From Filosporella fistucella (Eukaryota; Ascomycota; Leotiomycetes; Helotiales): a stretch of DNA of 64,000 bases. The position numbers were made by a program, and so were the translations under genes. Positions 1 through 11,700 of this stretch are shown here, piece by piece. The first letter of the stretch is position 1; each line of letters opens with the position of its first letter. The stretch is from assembly GCA_030077755.1 (NCBI GenBank), contig JAQJZZ010000018.1, forward strand, positions 248,001-312,000, written 5' to 3'. The notes beneath the pieces are model-generated. The model was not told the origin of the DNA. It ran no database searches and was given only the letters and a program-made list of their open reading frames with translations.

Positions 1-978
1 ACAACATAATACATATCCTCCGTCCTCCGTACGTACCGTGAATGGCATGTCGTGCATCACTCCTTCCATGTCATCCTATCGCAACATATGTTTTCCCTTC
101 CAGAAAAACTTTATTTCGCGTGAATACAGATTTTAATATCAGGACATGATGCGATTCGTTGATTATCACAATGTGGGGAGCCAAGGAAGAATCCATGTTA
201 GAGCGGGGGGATCTTGAATCTTGGGCTGGGTTTAGGGGTTGAAGAGTGAGGATTGTGGGTTTGGAGGAGTTCAGATGGTTTTTTGGTTTCCTTCTTCTTC
301 TTCTTCTTCTTCTGCTAGTTGGTGGTGTTGGATTTTGGTCTGCGTCTGCTTTGCAGAATGTAGGGATACGTGTAGAGTGTAGTGGTATGCACATTAGGTA
401 ATGCGATTGATCCTCGGAAGTACGGTTTGGAGAAGGTTTGCGAAACTAGTGTTGATGATTCTCTAGGAGAGATGCAGATACCACTAAGGAGAGACACGAG
501 GTATCCTTGTTAAGTCTTTGGATTTTAACTTGTCTTGTACTCCGTAGACTCTGCGATATAACGTCATCACGTGATACTATACACCCATCTTCTCTCTCCC
601 TAAATAAAGTTTTTGGGATGTATCCAGATGGATTAAGTGTCAAAGTAATATTTAGATGGCAATTGCTCCTGTTGCAATTCAGAGTAGGCCTTTGAGTAAC
701 ATACAGAATTGAATATAGATGATGTATGTTCAATCAATTCAGAGGATGATTTTGTCTATCGCCTATGACAAGAGTTATCCCGACGTCCCTTTTGAAAATT
801 GTGTTCGAGAAGTTTGAGATGAGATCTAGCACGGAATTTGGCAATCAGCATCCTCTTGGAAACCAAGGTTTGGCAAAACTTAGGATTTGGAAACCTGCCT
901 CGTTCTAGATGTCTCATCACCCATGTCACCTCGCAACTATACTTATTCAACCCCCTCAATTCCCTCCATCATCCTCTC
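1..978. other. gene-free 5' end of window with CTT microsatellite
   Basis: No ORF here has recognisable protein character; the arginine-run ORF on the minus strand is a translation of the microsatellite. The only structured element is a CTT/TTC trinucleotide run of about eight units at 291-313. Confidence 0.5.
291..313. repeat. (CTT)n microsatellite
   Basis: About eight uninterrupted CTT units, seen directly. It is probably length-polymorphic. Confidence 0.9.
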
Positions 979-1551
979 TCACGATCCAAACTTCTTCATC
1001 CTATCCCTTATTTCCTTAGCCTTTCTCTTCATATCAGCAGGCATATTATTCATTACATCCTCCATCATTTTCTCGATTTCTCTCCCTACATTTACATCTT
1101 CACTGCTGCTTCCACTGCCGCCCCTCCTTCCATTTCCTATTCCCCTTGCTCCGCTATTATTACCCACTTGTAATTGCAAACCATTGCCACCACTCCCTCC
1201 TCCTCTATTAAACCCATTCATCCCATTACCGAATTTTTCAGCAGTAGCCTGATTGACCATTTTCATCGCTCTGTCAAACACTTCTTTGGCCGCAGGAGGC
1301 ATGTTCTGTCCGGATGTATTGGTCCATGAGAAGGTGAAGGGGGTACCTCCGTTGTTAACTTGTTTGAAACTGAAAGTCATTCGTTGGTTTTGATAGTTGT
1401 AATGGTTTGCGGAGCGAGGGGGGTGTTTAGAAGAAGAGGATGAGCTTGAATTATTTGAGGAACGGTTGTTTAATAGGTTGCCGTTTGGGTGATTGCTATC
1501 AGCCGGTGGACGCGTGGACGATGGAGGTGAAGATAGTGGTAACGTTGCCAT
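979..1551 (-). CDS. hypothetical low-complexity protein (190 aa)
   Basis: Single-exon ORF starting at the ATG at 1551. The N-terminal 50 residues are rich in Ser, Asn and Pro. A middle block (about 58-105) has an FSFKQVNN...FTFSW pattern followed by a helix-like stretch (KEVFDRAMKMVNQATAEKF). Then comes a Gly/Asn-rich linker and a charged C-terminal helix of about 30 residues (EIEKMMEDVMNNMPADMKRKAKEIRDR, broken here only for description). No signal peptide or membrane segment is seen. Composition with clear ordered blocks suggests a real protein, but I recognise no family. The overlapping plus-strand ORFs at 838-1252 are Pro/Leu-rich antisense shadows. Confidence 0.55.
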   Translation of the reverse strand: MATLPLSSPPSSTRPPADSNHPNGNLLNNRSSNNSSSSSSSKHPPRSANHYNYQNQRMTFSFKQVNNGGTPFTFSWTNTSGQNMPPAAKEVFDRAMKMVNQATAEKFGNGMNGFNRGGGSGGNGLQLQVGNNSGARGIGNGRRGGSGSSSEDVNVGREIEKMMEDVMNNMPADMKRKAKEIRDRMKKFGS

Positions 1552-3177
1552 TTCTTACTGTGTGTAATCTTCGTAGTGGGATTTTGAACCCTCCGTTGTG
1601 GATTTTGGGTTATCACTGCTTCTGCTTGGAGCTTGGAGCAAAGTCTGTGTTCGGCTTTGGTTTGGGATAGAATAGACAAGGCGCACCAAGTAGAGACTGA
1701 GTTTATATACTACTTGTATTGTAGGCCATTCAGGCATATTGAAGTTTGTGATTGTAAGCTTGAACAGTGATTAAAAGTGTCTGGTTTGTACAAGTACAAG
1801 GAGGTCGGTTTCGCAAATAATCTTAAGTCTGCAGTAAAGTGTTTATTAAATTCGACAACCTTTTACATGATGTAAGTTCAAGTCATTCCATAGACATTAG
1901 CAAGTTCTGGAAGGTGACTTCTCCAGGCTCATTTGCGAAAATCCTCTCCCTTGAACATTGAGATTTTGATTAATTTGATGCTGTCCCGACACAGAGGATG
2001 AATACAACTCAAACAAGTCGATGCTATCAATAGTATAGCTAGTGTGTAATATACACCAAGGCATGTGTACCGCGTACAGCACAGAATCAAATTAAGCCAG
2101 CATTATATAGCCCTATCGCACCCTAGATTAACATAGTATAGTGCACATAAACCCTAGTTTTACCCCGATATAATTCATTATTTTTTCTTTACATATATAT
2201 AAGGAAAATGCTTATTTTTGAGTAAATCCCCTTATAGTCGACGGGTTCGTGTGCTTTATATATTACAGAAATCAGGCGATAATCACCTGACGCCATAGCA
2301 GCTTGCATTTTTGGGTAGAGCTAGCTCGCTACTTTAGGAGTAGTCAGCCTACACCACGGTATGTACCGTAGTACAAGCGCTTTAACCTCAGTGCAGAGTA
2401 GTACGTTACAATTCTTTTTGAAGCAATGTAGTACAACCTTGCCGTACCTAGTTCAAAGCCAATTTAGCATACCCCGGTACGTGCAATACGGTATGTACTG
2501 TTGCCAACACTAAAACAAGTTAATACAAGCACTGCTCATTCTCTCTCAATGTGAAACTAAATTGATTGCTAAAGTCCCTCCCAGAAGATGATTACCCAAA
2601 TTTTACATGGACCATTATTCTATTAGTGAACGCAGTCGAGGTCTAAATTACGACATTGAATTCAATTATGAAATTAGTGAAATGATACTACGGGAACAGC
2701 TATTTGACTTTAAATCATGGTACTACTTCGTCCCACTTCATTCAGCCTCAACTTTGGGTTACACAATTGTGAATCATACCTCTTTGGGGAGCTAGAGAAA
2801 GTATTAATGACACCCATGGCTTACTTGCCTTGAATACTTTCTCTTCACATCAATCAATCAATCTGTCAGAGTCAAGTGTTTATACACCGCTAGCCAACCT
2901 CAAAAGGATTTGATACTCAATGATACCTTCGAAATCAGCACCAAGTAACACTTAAATCTTCAGTCCTACAATAAGCAATATTGTATTACTTGAATTAAAT
3001 GGCGTCCCACAAAGAAGCCAAGCTTCCAACCAAGGATGTAGTTCACACAATTACGAACGACCATAAGTCTCAAGCGAAGACCAAACGTCAAGTTCCCAAT
3101 GAATAGCTTGTTATCAAAGCTCTTGATGACAAGCGTGTGAGAGAGTTGATACTTATCTATAAGAGGAGCAGGGAGCT
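1552..3177. other. gene-free interval with short repeated GTAC-rich motif
   Basis: No convincing coding sequence. An 11-base motif, ACGGTATGTAC, occurs at 2356-2366 and again at 2488-2498 within a stretch (2340-2510) rich in GTAC/CCGTA words. The rest is AT-rich with scattered stop codons. Confidence 0.45.
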
Positions 3178-3179
3178 TT

Positions 3180-4120
3180 ATGCCAGAAACTCGCGACAAT
3201 CGGGTTGTTGTCTTCGCTTACCTACTTGAATGCAATGTTGTGGACTGCTATTCTCAGCCAGATACCGAGTGGATATTGAGCGAGGCGGTGAACAAAAGAG
3301 ACGTCTCGGATCTAGAGCAGAAGGTAAAGAGCACTGAAACTTCTGAGAAAATAACAACGGAGATGACACTGGAAGCCGCTGAATGAAAATCACAGAAGAC
3401 AGATTGAACAAGGACCTGGACATGTTCTAGGAACAAAAATGAGAAATGGTGCACAACAGTGCTTCTGTATTTGAAGGCGATGAGCAAGGCCCTCAAATGT
3501 TATTTGTTCGTCAAGGAACAACTTTACCCATTGAGCGCCGAAGGTAAAACTAAAGAGATTGAAGATGCAAAGCACGAGTCGCAGCCTGGTAAAGAGCATG
3601 GATTGAAGAAGTCAGAGGACTCTACGCACCCCAGTGTTGCACAAGGCTCGAAAGATAATTTGGGTGGGGGAAGATATAAAGGGTCATTCTTTGACTGGGC
3701 AGATTTCGACCAAGGAGAAATGATTGAACTGCTCAATAGGGCCGACAATAGGGAAATATATGGAAAACTATATCGAGGCAAAAGTGAGAAGAGATTCTCA
3801 GCTTACAGTGCAAGACAATTCGAGTGTGGCTGCATTAAGTTATTACATGGAGTTGACGAAGGAACAACAAATAGTACTGGACGAAGATCTACGAGAGGCT
3901 CTCATGGCCTTTTGGGAGGTACGAAGAGAGATAAAGATATAGGGAGACCAGAAAGCGAAAGAAATGGTGGACAAGTTGAAGAAATTGACTACGAAACCAC
4001 AGGAGAGTAAGATTGTACCTGCAGTCAGTGGATCAAATCACAACAAGGCGACATCCAACGACCATAGTCACGGAGCTGCAGGAAATTCAGTAGGAGGTGC
4101 GGGACAACATCGTTGAGCAC
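3180..4120 (+). pseudogene. decayed gene of unknown family, several frame changes
   Basis: Coding-like sequence jumps between frames. Frame 3 at 3180-3386 contains helix-like DLEQKVKSTETSEK. A second frame from about 3382 reads KITEDRLNKDLDMF, stop, EQK, stop, EMVHNSASVFEGDEQGPQ and continues to about 3543. The 3459-4010 ORF and the overlapping 3724-3942 ORF (LTKEQQIVLDEDLREALMAF) cover the rest. The two stops near 3430-3440 (TAG, TGA) could come from CAG and CGA. No single frame spans the region and I recognise no domain, though the charged pattern suggests a coiled coil. The boundaries are approximate. Confidence 0.35.
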
Positions 4121-5171
4121 TGAGCGAATTATTGGATTGCTGAAGGTAATTGCTTCAGGAGAGGAGTTGGAAGATGGTTTGTGATTTGGGATTTGTAAGG
4201 CTGCTTGGGGGGAAAGATTCTGTAATGGTCAGAAAGCGTTGTTTTCTGCGTTGACTTGGATGTGAATTAGATGTTGGCATTGCTTTAGTGACAATCTCAA
4301 AAGCGTTGCAAGTTATGTTGCAGCAACATAATTTGAATAAGTGGTGTGAAACCTGGAATGTAGGATATAGACAAATTGCTGTAATGGAGTGTCTTGGAGC
4401 AGTAAGTACGACTCTCTGTATGTAAAGTGAACGCCGAAACGAGAAGTCGAAAGTGCTCGCAGAAAAGGGAGACGCAAGATGTAGGAAATTCTGACAGCAT
4501 CAATTAACATTGCGCAATCGTTCCATTCCGATCACGCCTCACTTTTCACCCTATGATCTAAAATCTGTGTGGGCAGGGAAAGCATTGGAGCTTGAATTTA
4601 ACCGAACGAGCTCCTGCTCCTGCAGCTCAGCTTTCCCCTTTTTACAGGGTTCTTTGCTCGCTTATCAGAATCCGAAGGATCAATTGATGGTTAGAAAGCT
4701 CCATTCTCATAGTTGCTGACTGTATTTCAGCACCCAAGTTGCGCCTCATCACCCGTTTTCTCCACCCGTGGACAGAAAGTGTCAGGAGGATTCTCCATTC
4801 TGGGATAGTAGGCAAGATCTCGAAAACGGTATATCAGAGCAGCAGTCTATCTGTGCTGTATATTTGGAGACAATCAAACACAGTGGCTGTGCCCTTCGGT
4901 TGATATCGCCTCACCGCCTTCTGGAAGTCTCTTCTTCATTGACATCCATGTCACCAGCTGTCCACGCTATTATGAAGCAGGAAAGCCGAAATCTAAAAGA
5001 AGACATTGACGCCGACAATGGCGAGGCTGAGTTCCTGGCATGGCAGAAGTTCTCAGACCATATTCAAATTATTTAACATTAATTTAAATTAGCGGTCCTT
5101 CTTTCCCAGAATGAAAAGCTTCCCATCGATACTGAATCGATTTCCTGATTTTTGTTGCGTGCTTTTCGTCA
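4121..5171. other. interval upstream of the halogenase-like gene
   Basis: The only sizeable ORF (4768-5076, 102 codons) has no recognisable motif and no clear start context. I treat this interval as non-coding or promoter sequence for the downstream gene. Confidence 0.4.
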
Positions 5172-7369
5172 ATGGGGCTCAAAATGGCTGCCAATCCATT
5201 CCGCAGGTTTGCCCAACAGAAGTCTACAAACCCTACAATTTCTGACTCTGTCTTGCTAAATTCGAACAATCAAACCAAGTTCACGGGAAGTGCTGATGTA
5301 GTCGTCGCCGGAGCAGGAATAATTGGCCTCCTCTACGCCATTCACCTCAAACAAATATCCCCCCAACTTCAAATTTCAATATTCGAAAAGAGTCCAGCAC
5401 CTATGCAAAAGATTGGCGAATCTACATTATCCTCGTTCACTAGACTCGTCGTAGGCGATATTATACCACAAGAATATCTTTTGCGATTGTTTGGATTAAA
5501 AGATGGGTTACAATTCTATTGTCTCGACGAGCAAGGGTTGAAAGTGACTCCAGGGGATATTGGGGGACTGGATATTTCCTTTCAACTAGATAGACGGATG
5601 TCAGAGCTCTTCTTCACAATGTGGGCGCAGAAAATAGGTATCAATGTCTACCATGGCATCGATGTCACTTTCGATATAAGTCAAGAGGAAAATAATTCTG
5701 GCATAACAAACGCACTCTACAACTGGCTTCCAATTTCCAGATCTACCACGCCAACTCCGACTACGAGGGAAGCATTCAACACTCCCAATGGCCAGTCACC
5801 CTCTTCTACAAGTAGCTGGCTACCAGTTTCGAGACCTATTACTCCTGTCCCGAGCGTCACGACAGCTTTTCTTCCTCCTCCTGAGGAACATTCGAGTCTG
5901 GTTGCCAGTACAGCCAACGCACTCTACAACTGGCTTCCTATATCCCGCTCTACGTCACCCAGTGGAGATAAAGCATTCAAAACACCAATCGTCAGTATAA
6001 CAGACTCCTCTGGCTCCATTCCAAACGGAGTAGTAAGCGCGAAGTTTGTTGTTGACGCCACAGGCTTCGCTCGCAAGTTGACCTCAAAATTTGGAAAGAA
6101 AGAGAATTTTGCAGGCTGGAACTGCGACGCCTACTGGGCCTACTTCAAAGAGAAGGAAACTCCAAATGTTGAAGAGAGATTAGAACATTGGGACTATCCT
6201 GCAACAAAACACATTTGCTTCCCCGAGGGTTGGGGGTGGTTCATCAAGCTTATCTCCTGGCATCATGTTCCCCTCGCCAATCTTATGGATCTTGTTGCGT
6301 ACATTATTGATAATGCCATGAAAAAAGTGCCGGTGGATGAAGTGCCTTGCACAAGAGAATTATCTACCATGTTTGAATGTCCATACGAGTTCATCACCTC
6401 CATCGGCTGGGCTGTAAGAAATGACACCGAATTCCCCGAAGATATCAAGACATATGGCGACACGGAAAGTGAAAGGAAATTCAACTACTTCCAGCGCAAA
6501 TACCCAACACTGAACGGATTGATGACAGGCAACTATGAGCTTCTTCCAAAATATTATGGAGAACGTACGTTCTTTGTGAGGAAATCGATGGCTTATCGGA
6601 GCCCGGTATGTTCTCACACACTTCAGAATCAACTTTAAGAAGCTAAATAGGTTTCCAGGTCGTGGCAGGTGAAGGCTGGTTTGCAATCGGCAACTCAGCT
6701 GGCTTTACGAACCCTCTCATCTCACCCGGTATCAATGCTGGCGTCGGTTCCGCCTGGCTTGCTTCAAAGCTCACTGCTTCTATTCTCTCAGCGAAATCTC
6801 CTTCGGCTTCAGCAGCACTCATGAAATCTAGTATCAAGAGTTATCACGAGTACTCGCACGACTATATGGTTCCTCGATTACACCAGATGACTCGCTACTG
6901 GTACAACATGTTTCGAGATCACAGAGTATTCGAGGCCCTCATTATATGTTATTGGGCGCTCGGCGTTGAAGACATCCAGATACAGTATGATGATTTATTT
7001 GAAGAGGAAGATCTGAGGTGGCTGGTGGGTGCAGGCGGGGATGCATTTCAAAAGTTTTGTACCGAGGCTCTGGATGTCCTTTCGCCAGATCCTTCGCAAC
7101 CACTTCGAAAGATTAGTGAAGAGGAGGTGGCAAAGATCCTATTGATGGGTGGGGAAATACTGAAAACAAGAGCAGAGATGTATCCGGGAAACAAATGGGG
7201 TAGATACCTAAGGCATTACGGAGATACCCTCCAGAGGGTGGAAGGCAAGAGTAAGAGGGACAGTGGAGCAAAGTTCTACGCAATGAGATGTGGAGGGTGT
7301 AAATATTGGATGTTTGATTATGCCAAATTATGTCCCGTCTGCGGGACTCGACCAACCTCTGTATCCTGA
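5172..7369 (+). CDS. flavin-dependent halogenase / monooxygenase-like protein
   Basis: Two exons, 5172-6605 and 6659-7369 (GTATGT donor, TTCCAG acceptor, phase 0), give 714 aa. Family features: an FAD-binding GxGxxG (G47-G52, GAGIIG), the GESTL motif at 82-86, a Lys at 110 (FGLKDG) where tryptophan halogenases have their catalytic lysine, a WGWFI segment resembling the WxWxIP halogenase motif, and a second FAD motif in exon 2 (GNSAGFTNPLISPGI). In the family these enzymes chlorinate or brominate, or hydroxylate, aromatic substrates using FADH2. Oddities: residues 180-275 hold three related segments centred on W185, W216 and W254 (consensus NWLPISRSTTP), and the C-terminus carries a Cys4 knuckle (C689, C692, C703, C706). 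The Pro after WxWxI is Lys here, so halogenation is likely but not assured. No polyketide or peptide synthetase lies nearby. The start at 5172 is the first ATG; M5 is an alternative. Confidence 0.85.
5709..5990 (+). repeat. intragenic repeat in halogenase-like gene
   Basis: Three copies of a Trp-Leu-Pro-(I/V)-Ser-Arg unit. Copies one and three share 23 identical bases (5709-5731 and 5916-5938); copy two (from about 5811) has diverged. The spacing is about 31 and 38 codons. Confidence 0.8.
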
Positions 7370-7910
7370 AGTTTCTAGCTGTGGGATGTTTCAGAAATAT
7401 ATAGAGGTGGAGATGGCACAAGCGACTGTTAACATACAAAGAGGAAAGACCATTACTAGAACGTACAGTCTAAATCGCCCAAATAAACGGTTTACGTCAA
7501 TTCTGTGCGTTTTCTTTTGGAAAAGTACTATTGCTACGCAACTAGATTACAGAACTTTTCTGGATCCTAGAGGCTTATAGAGTGTGACATTGCTTTGTAA
7601 TTCAAGTAATATCTTTCCCTGGATTCGACACAAAAGTCGCAGGTAGTCAAAAAAACTAAATTCACCACTATCAGGATTGAAGCTCAAAAATAAGCCCTTG
7701 TTCAGAAGTGAATACTGCCTTAACATTGGCTTAAATAACACTTTGACACTCATAACCCATATCTTACACTTGTGAATCACAGAGCTAAGAGACTTAGAGT
7801 AACTTGACAGTTATAAAAGCTTGCAATAGACTCATTTGGTCTTCAGTTTCTTTTCACCTCAAAACATCAAAGACACAACGCTCTTTGTCAAGCGCAGAGG
7901 AGTTGAATGC
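7370..7910. other. spacer downstream of the halogenase-like gene
   Basis: Short ORFs only, none with protein-like composition. It probably includes the 3' untranslated region and terminator of the upstream gene. Confidence 0.4.
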
Positions 7911-8021
7911 TAACAATACCTCAAAAGGCGTTCAAGAACTGGATTCCAAACCAAGTCAGCAATTTCACTCCAGACAAAATTCCTGTCTAAGAGCGGCTAC
8001 CTTGGAGGCAGCACAACGGAA

Positions 8022-8723
8022 ATGGCCTCCCACGATGCCACTGATATGCACCAATCAGTTTTCAAGGACAAGGTCCGGCAAGCGGTAGATGCCAGACGAC
8101 TCGGTTTCTAGATAATGAGCAAAGAAGAAAAACTTGGAACTGTTGCAATGTTCAAATACGGTGTAGTCAAATTCCCATCTTACGCCCTGGAAATTCGTGT
8201 GGCCGGGTTCCTTGACTTAGTCGAAAGAGATGTCCTGAATATTGATCCTTTTACGAATATCGAATATTCCATAGGCCAGGAGTTATGTGAAAGTTTGCTT
8301 TCTGGTCTCAAATATGAAGTCGAAAGATCACGACATGTTGCTGTCGAAAATTACGAGAAGCTTGTCTTAGAAGCCAACACCCGTCGGAGGAACTTGATGA
8401 GCGACGGACAAAACATGAAGGAAATAGCGGAAGCGATGGTAGTATGGGATACGGAGCACTCAAAGTTATTAGGAGACCTCCGAGTCTGGAACCAGTGCCT
8501 AAACCGCATTAAAGAACTTATAAAGTGGGGAAAAGAGAACCGAGATGCAGCAAAACATATTCACAAGCTAAGAACAACGCATGTGCAGGGGGCTAAAGCT
8601 TCTCACGAGCTTCAGGATACACAAATCACAAGAAAGTGGACCAAGATAAGAAACTGCATCTATCACATACAACAACACAGCATGGAGATATTTCCAAAGG
8701 GGCTGAAGGCAGTTCATCTATAG
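8022..8723 (+). pseudogene. unknown protein gene interrupted by an in-frame TAG
   Basis: The frame open from the ATG at 8115 to 8723 (202 aa) has good protein character: a globular start (GTVAMFKYGVVKF), then long charged helices (VERSRHVAVENYEKLVLEAN; HSKLLGDLRVWNQCLNRIKE) suggestive of a helical bundle. The same frame continues upstream to at least the ATG at 8022 (MASHDATDMHQSVFKDKV) and is broken only by TAG at 8109-8111, which a CAG-to-TAG change would explain. Alternatively 8115 is the true start and the upstream similarity in character is coincidence. No known family was recognised. Confidence 0.45.
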
Positions 8724-10041
8724 GCAGAGGAGAGACTACGGGGAAGGCTCCTCATTAGGTATACGGCAACGGTACAGCCGACTGAGGGGAAAGGATTGAG
8801 TAATCGTTTAGGATATGAGAATCGATCGTTCATAAGGTTTTTTGAACTTTAAAGTGGCGCGTTGATTTTCTGCGATGGATATAACTTGAGTTTCACAGGG
8901 GTTTATTTCTAGAGCCGCAATAATATTATATCAATTATAACACAAAAGTCTCCTTATAATGGTGAGGAAAACCAAGACCAGGTTACTACCGTTGAATGCT
9001 TGGCAGAATACTATACACGTATATTATGTAATATCTCAAGATTTCTTCCAGACTGGGCAAAGTCATAATACTTCGAGTGTATATTCCGTCCTGTGATATA
9101 ATTACCCTAGGTTTGTTTGAGACCGAAGAAATGAAATAAACCTTTTGAATATCTGGAAATTCACTCGACCACCCCCCTATATGAATTCTCTCGACTGGTT
9201 CCCTCCTCAACCTGCTTAGTTGCTCCTTCCAGCACTACCCCCAAAAGCCAGAATAAGCACAAAGTCCTCCCACCACTCCCAATATATCCTGCGTGGAATG
9301 CTTTCTAGAAACCACCATTTCACCCTGACCTTCGAGTCCAAAAATTCCTCAAAGCGTTTTCAAACTCCAAGACTCTGAGCTTCTAATTAAATCAAAAATT
9401 TGAATGCGATCTTCTTCAGAGCTTTACGGTGACTCTAAAGCAAAGAGAGTTTATCTTTGAGCTTGTCACCAAGATAGAGGGGCAAGGGGCTTCGGGAGAT
9501 CGAGATGGATTGCGAGATCTCGGTGCTGTATCTCGAAGCCGAAAGGTAGCTCAATTTGATGGTGACGCGTTGATTGGTGTGTATGAAGACGAATTGTGAT
9601 AATTAAATGAACATCTAATTCAGAATATACGTTGCCGTCTCAGACGCACGAAATATAGCTTGAAATTGGAGAGTATGAGGCTTCTGCTTAGCAAGGGTTA
9701 GTGGACATGTACGCCGTTCGAGCCCACTCCAGATTTGATGAAGGCTTGATGTAGGTCATATTAATCACGGATTCCTGTCCCATGGATTGGAAGTACATGG
9801 CTTAAAAGGGGTGGGGGCTGATCACGTGGATCCCGCTTTCTTTCCGTTGGCATCGAGGTTACCTATACGAAGACTGCTAGGATGGTGACACTGCTATCCC
9901 ATGACAGGACTCGAAGCACTTTCCTGAAAGATTATAAGCAGAGGTGGCGTTTGATCGCAAAATGCTACCTCAATGCAAATTTGAGCGGAATGAATATAAT
10001 AATATAGCTTAAATCTACCACACCTCTAATCTATACACTCC
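8724..10041. other. gene-free interval
   Basis: No ORF with recognisable features on either strand. It contains a CACGTG palindrome near 9823. It lies between the 3' ends of the 8 kb ORF and the transporter gene. Confidence 0.45.
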
Positions 10042-11700
10042 CTAAACTTTCTCCCTATGCTCCACCAACTGCACACTCTTCTCCGTCGCCGCTCCGCCAA
10101 CATGCGCATCCTCCCCATCAAACAAAATCGCAATCTCTTCCAACGTCGGGCCCTTAGTCTCCACATAATAAAAATATATAACCACACACTGAAACACCAG
10201 AACCGCAATATACACAAAGTAGAACTTCCACGCCAGATTCTGTAAACCGATAGGATTGACATACTGGTTAAATACTCCCGATAAGCTGGTGAAGATGAAG
10301 CAGAGTGTTAAGCCCTTGGCGCGAATTTGGAAGGGGAGAATTTCAACTGTGTAGGAGACAGTCAGACCTGGCCAGGCGACACCAGCAGCGCCGTAGAAAC
10401 AGAATATCATTGCTAGAACAGCGGCGCCTGCTTCGTTACTCCCTGTCTTGGCGTAGACGGCGGAACAAGCTGTCCAGACTGTGAAAGTGACCAGCATACC
10501 GAGACCTGCTGTGAGGAAGAGAACTCTGCGGCCCACTTTATCGACTAGGAACGCACAGCCTAGGGAAACGAGCCAGCACCAGATTGTGAGACCGCCGTTG
10601 ATGAGGGCTTGGTCGGAGGATCTTTGAGGGTCAGATATGGGTTTTTGAATGGGAGAGAGGGGAAAACCTACTTTGTGAATCCAATTGTCTTGAGGACTGA
10701 AGAAAGATAATATGATACGAGACCATTACCAGAGCATTGCGAGAAGATAGCAGTGAGAATGATAAGAATGCATCGTTTCCTATTTCCAGGGGTCTTCCAT
10801 AATTCAGACCAGCCAGTACTCTTAGCAGCTTCCTTCTCCATACGCAGCGTCTCGCGGATCTCATTGAACTCGAATTTCACGAATTCGTCTGCGGGATTAT
10901 CGTTTCCGTGGTACTTGACAAGGATATCGAGGGCCTCATCGTCACGGCCTTTGCTGATGAGCCATCTGGGTGATTCGGGGATGAAGTAGATGACCAGAAG
11001 TTGGATACCTGGCATGAGACATTGAAGTCCGGTTGGTAAGGTCCATTGGATGTTGCCAGTGAGTGTAGTAAGAGTTCCGTACGTTGTCCAAGCGGCAATG
11101 ATTGCACCTAGATACCAGACCGTATTGTAAATCGTCGTGATTCTCCCTCGATGCCTCGGATGAGTGATTTCCGTAATGAGTAATGGGCAGGTGGCGTTGC
11201 TGATATTAGAACCAAATCCAATGAAGAATCTGCCTGCGAGATACATTGCCTCTGGGTTCGATGAAGGAGGCCAGCATTGAAGGAGGGCTCCCAATATGAT
11301 AATCACACAGCCGATCGCTGTTCCCCATTTTCTACCGATGCCGTCCGCAATGTAGGGTGCAAACATGAGCACGGCGAGACCTCCAAAACCAGGTATGGCG
11401 CCGAAGATTCCCAGTCTTGAACCAGTTGGGTGGCCAAAATCTAGATACTTTGGTCAGATTCATGAAATATTAGTCCTAAAATAATAACTTACACTCCTGC
11501 CATGTAGTCATAGTTTGAAGTCCATTGAGAACACTTCCATCGTAGCCCAGAGTTGTAGATCCTAGAAAGAGAAATGGCATCCACATGTAGAGGCGACGAA
11601 GCTGAGGTTGTTTCCACCATGTTACCTGAGATGCTTCTGAATAGAATGCTGTTGGATCAGTGACGGTTGTCGTCGTTTCGTCACGCTTGGAGTCCTCCAT
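10042..11700 (-). CDS. MFS sugar transporter, lactose-permease-like
   Basis: Three exons, 11493-11700, 10672-11440 and 10042-10621, with introns of 52 and 50 bp (GTAAGT and GTAGGT donors), give 518 aa. The protein has the twelve-segment fungal sugar-porter layout. Visible hallmarks are GYDGSVLNG in TM1, a GRxFIGxG loop (GRFFIGFG), PESPRWL after TM6, the long charged central loop (KYHGNDNPADEF), GRR before TM8 (DKVGRRVLFL), and VETKGPTLEEI after TM12. This is the sugar-porter signature set; the closest functional group by appearance is fungal lactose/galactoside permeases, but hexose or oligosaccharide uptake is equally possible. It is divergent from the Zn2Cys6 gene at 12479, and the GH35-like gene follows, so galactoside import is the contextual inference. 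Confidence 0.88.

Noticed and set aside
838..1252. plus-strand Pro/Leu/Ser-rich ORFs
   Set aside because: They are antisense to the 190-residue ORF and reflect its repetitive composition.
9705..9735. GTTCGAGCCC resembling a tRNA T-arm
   Set aside because: The flanking bases do not pair as a T-stem and no upstream A-box or cloverleaf is visible.
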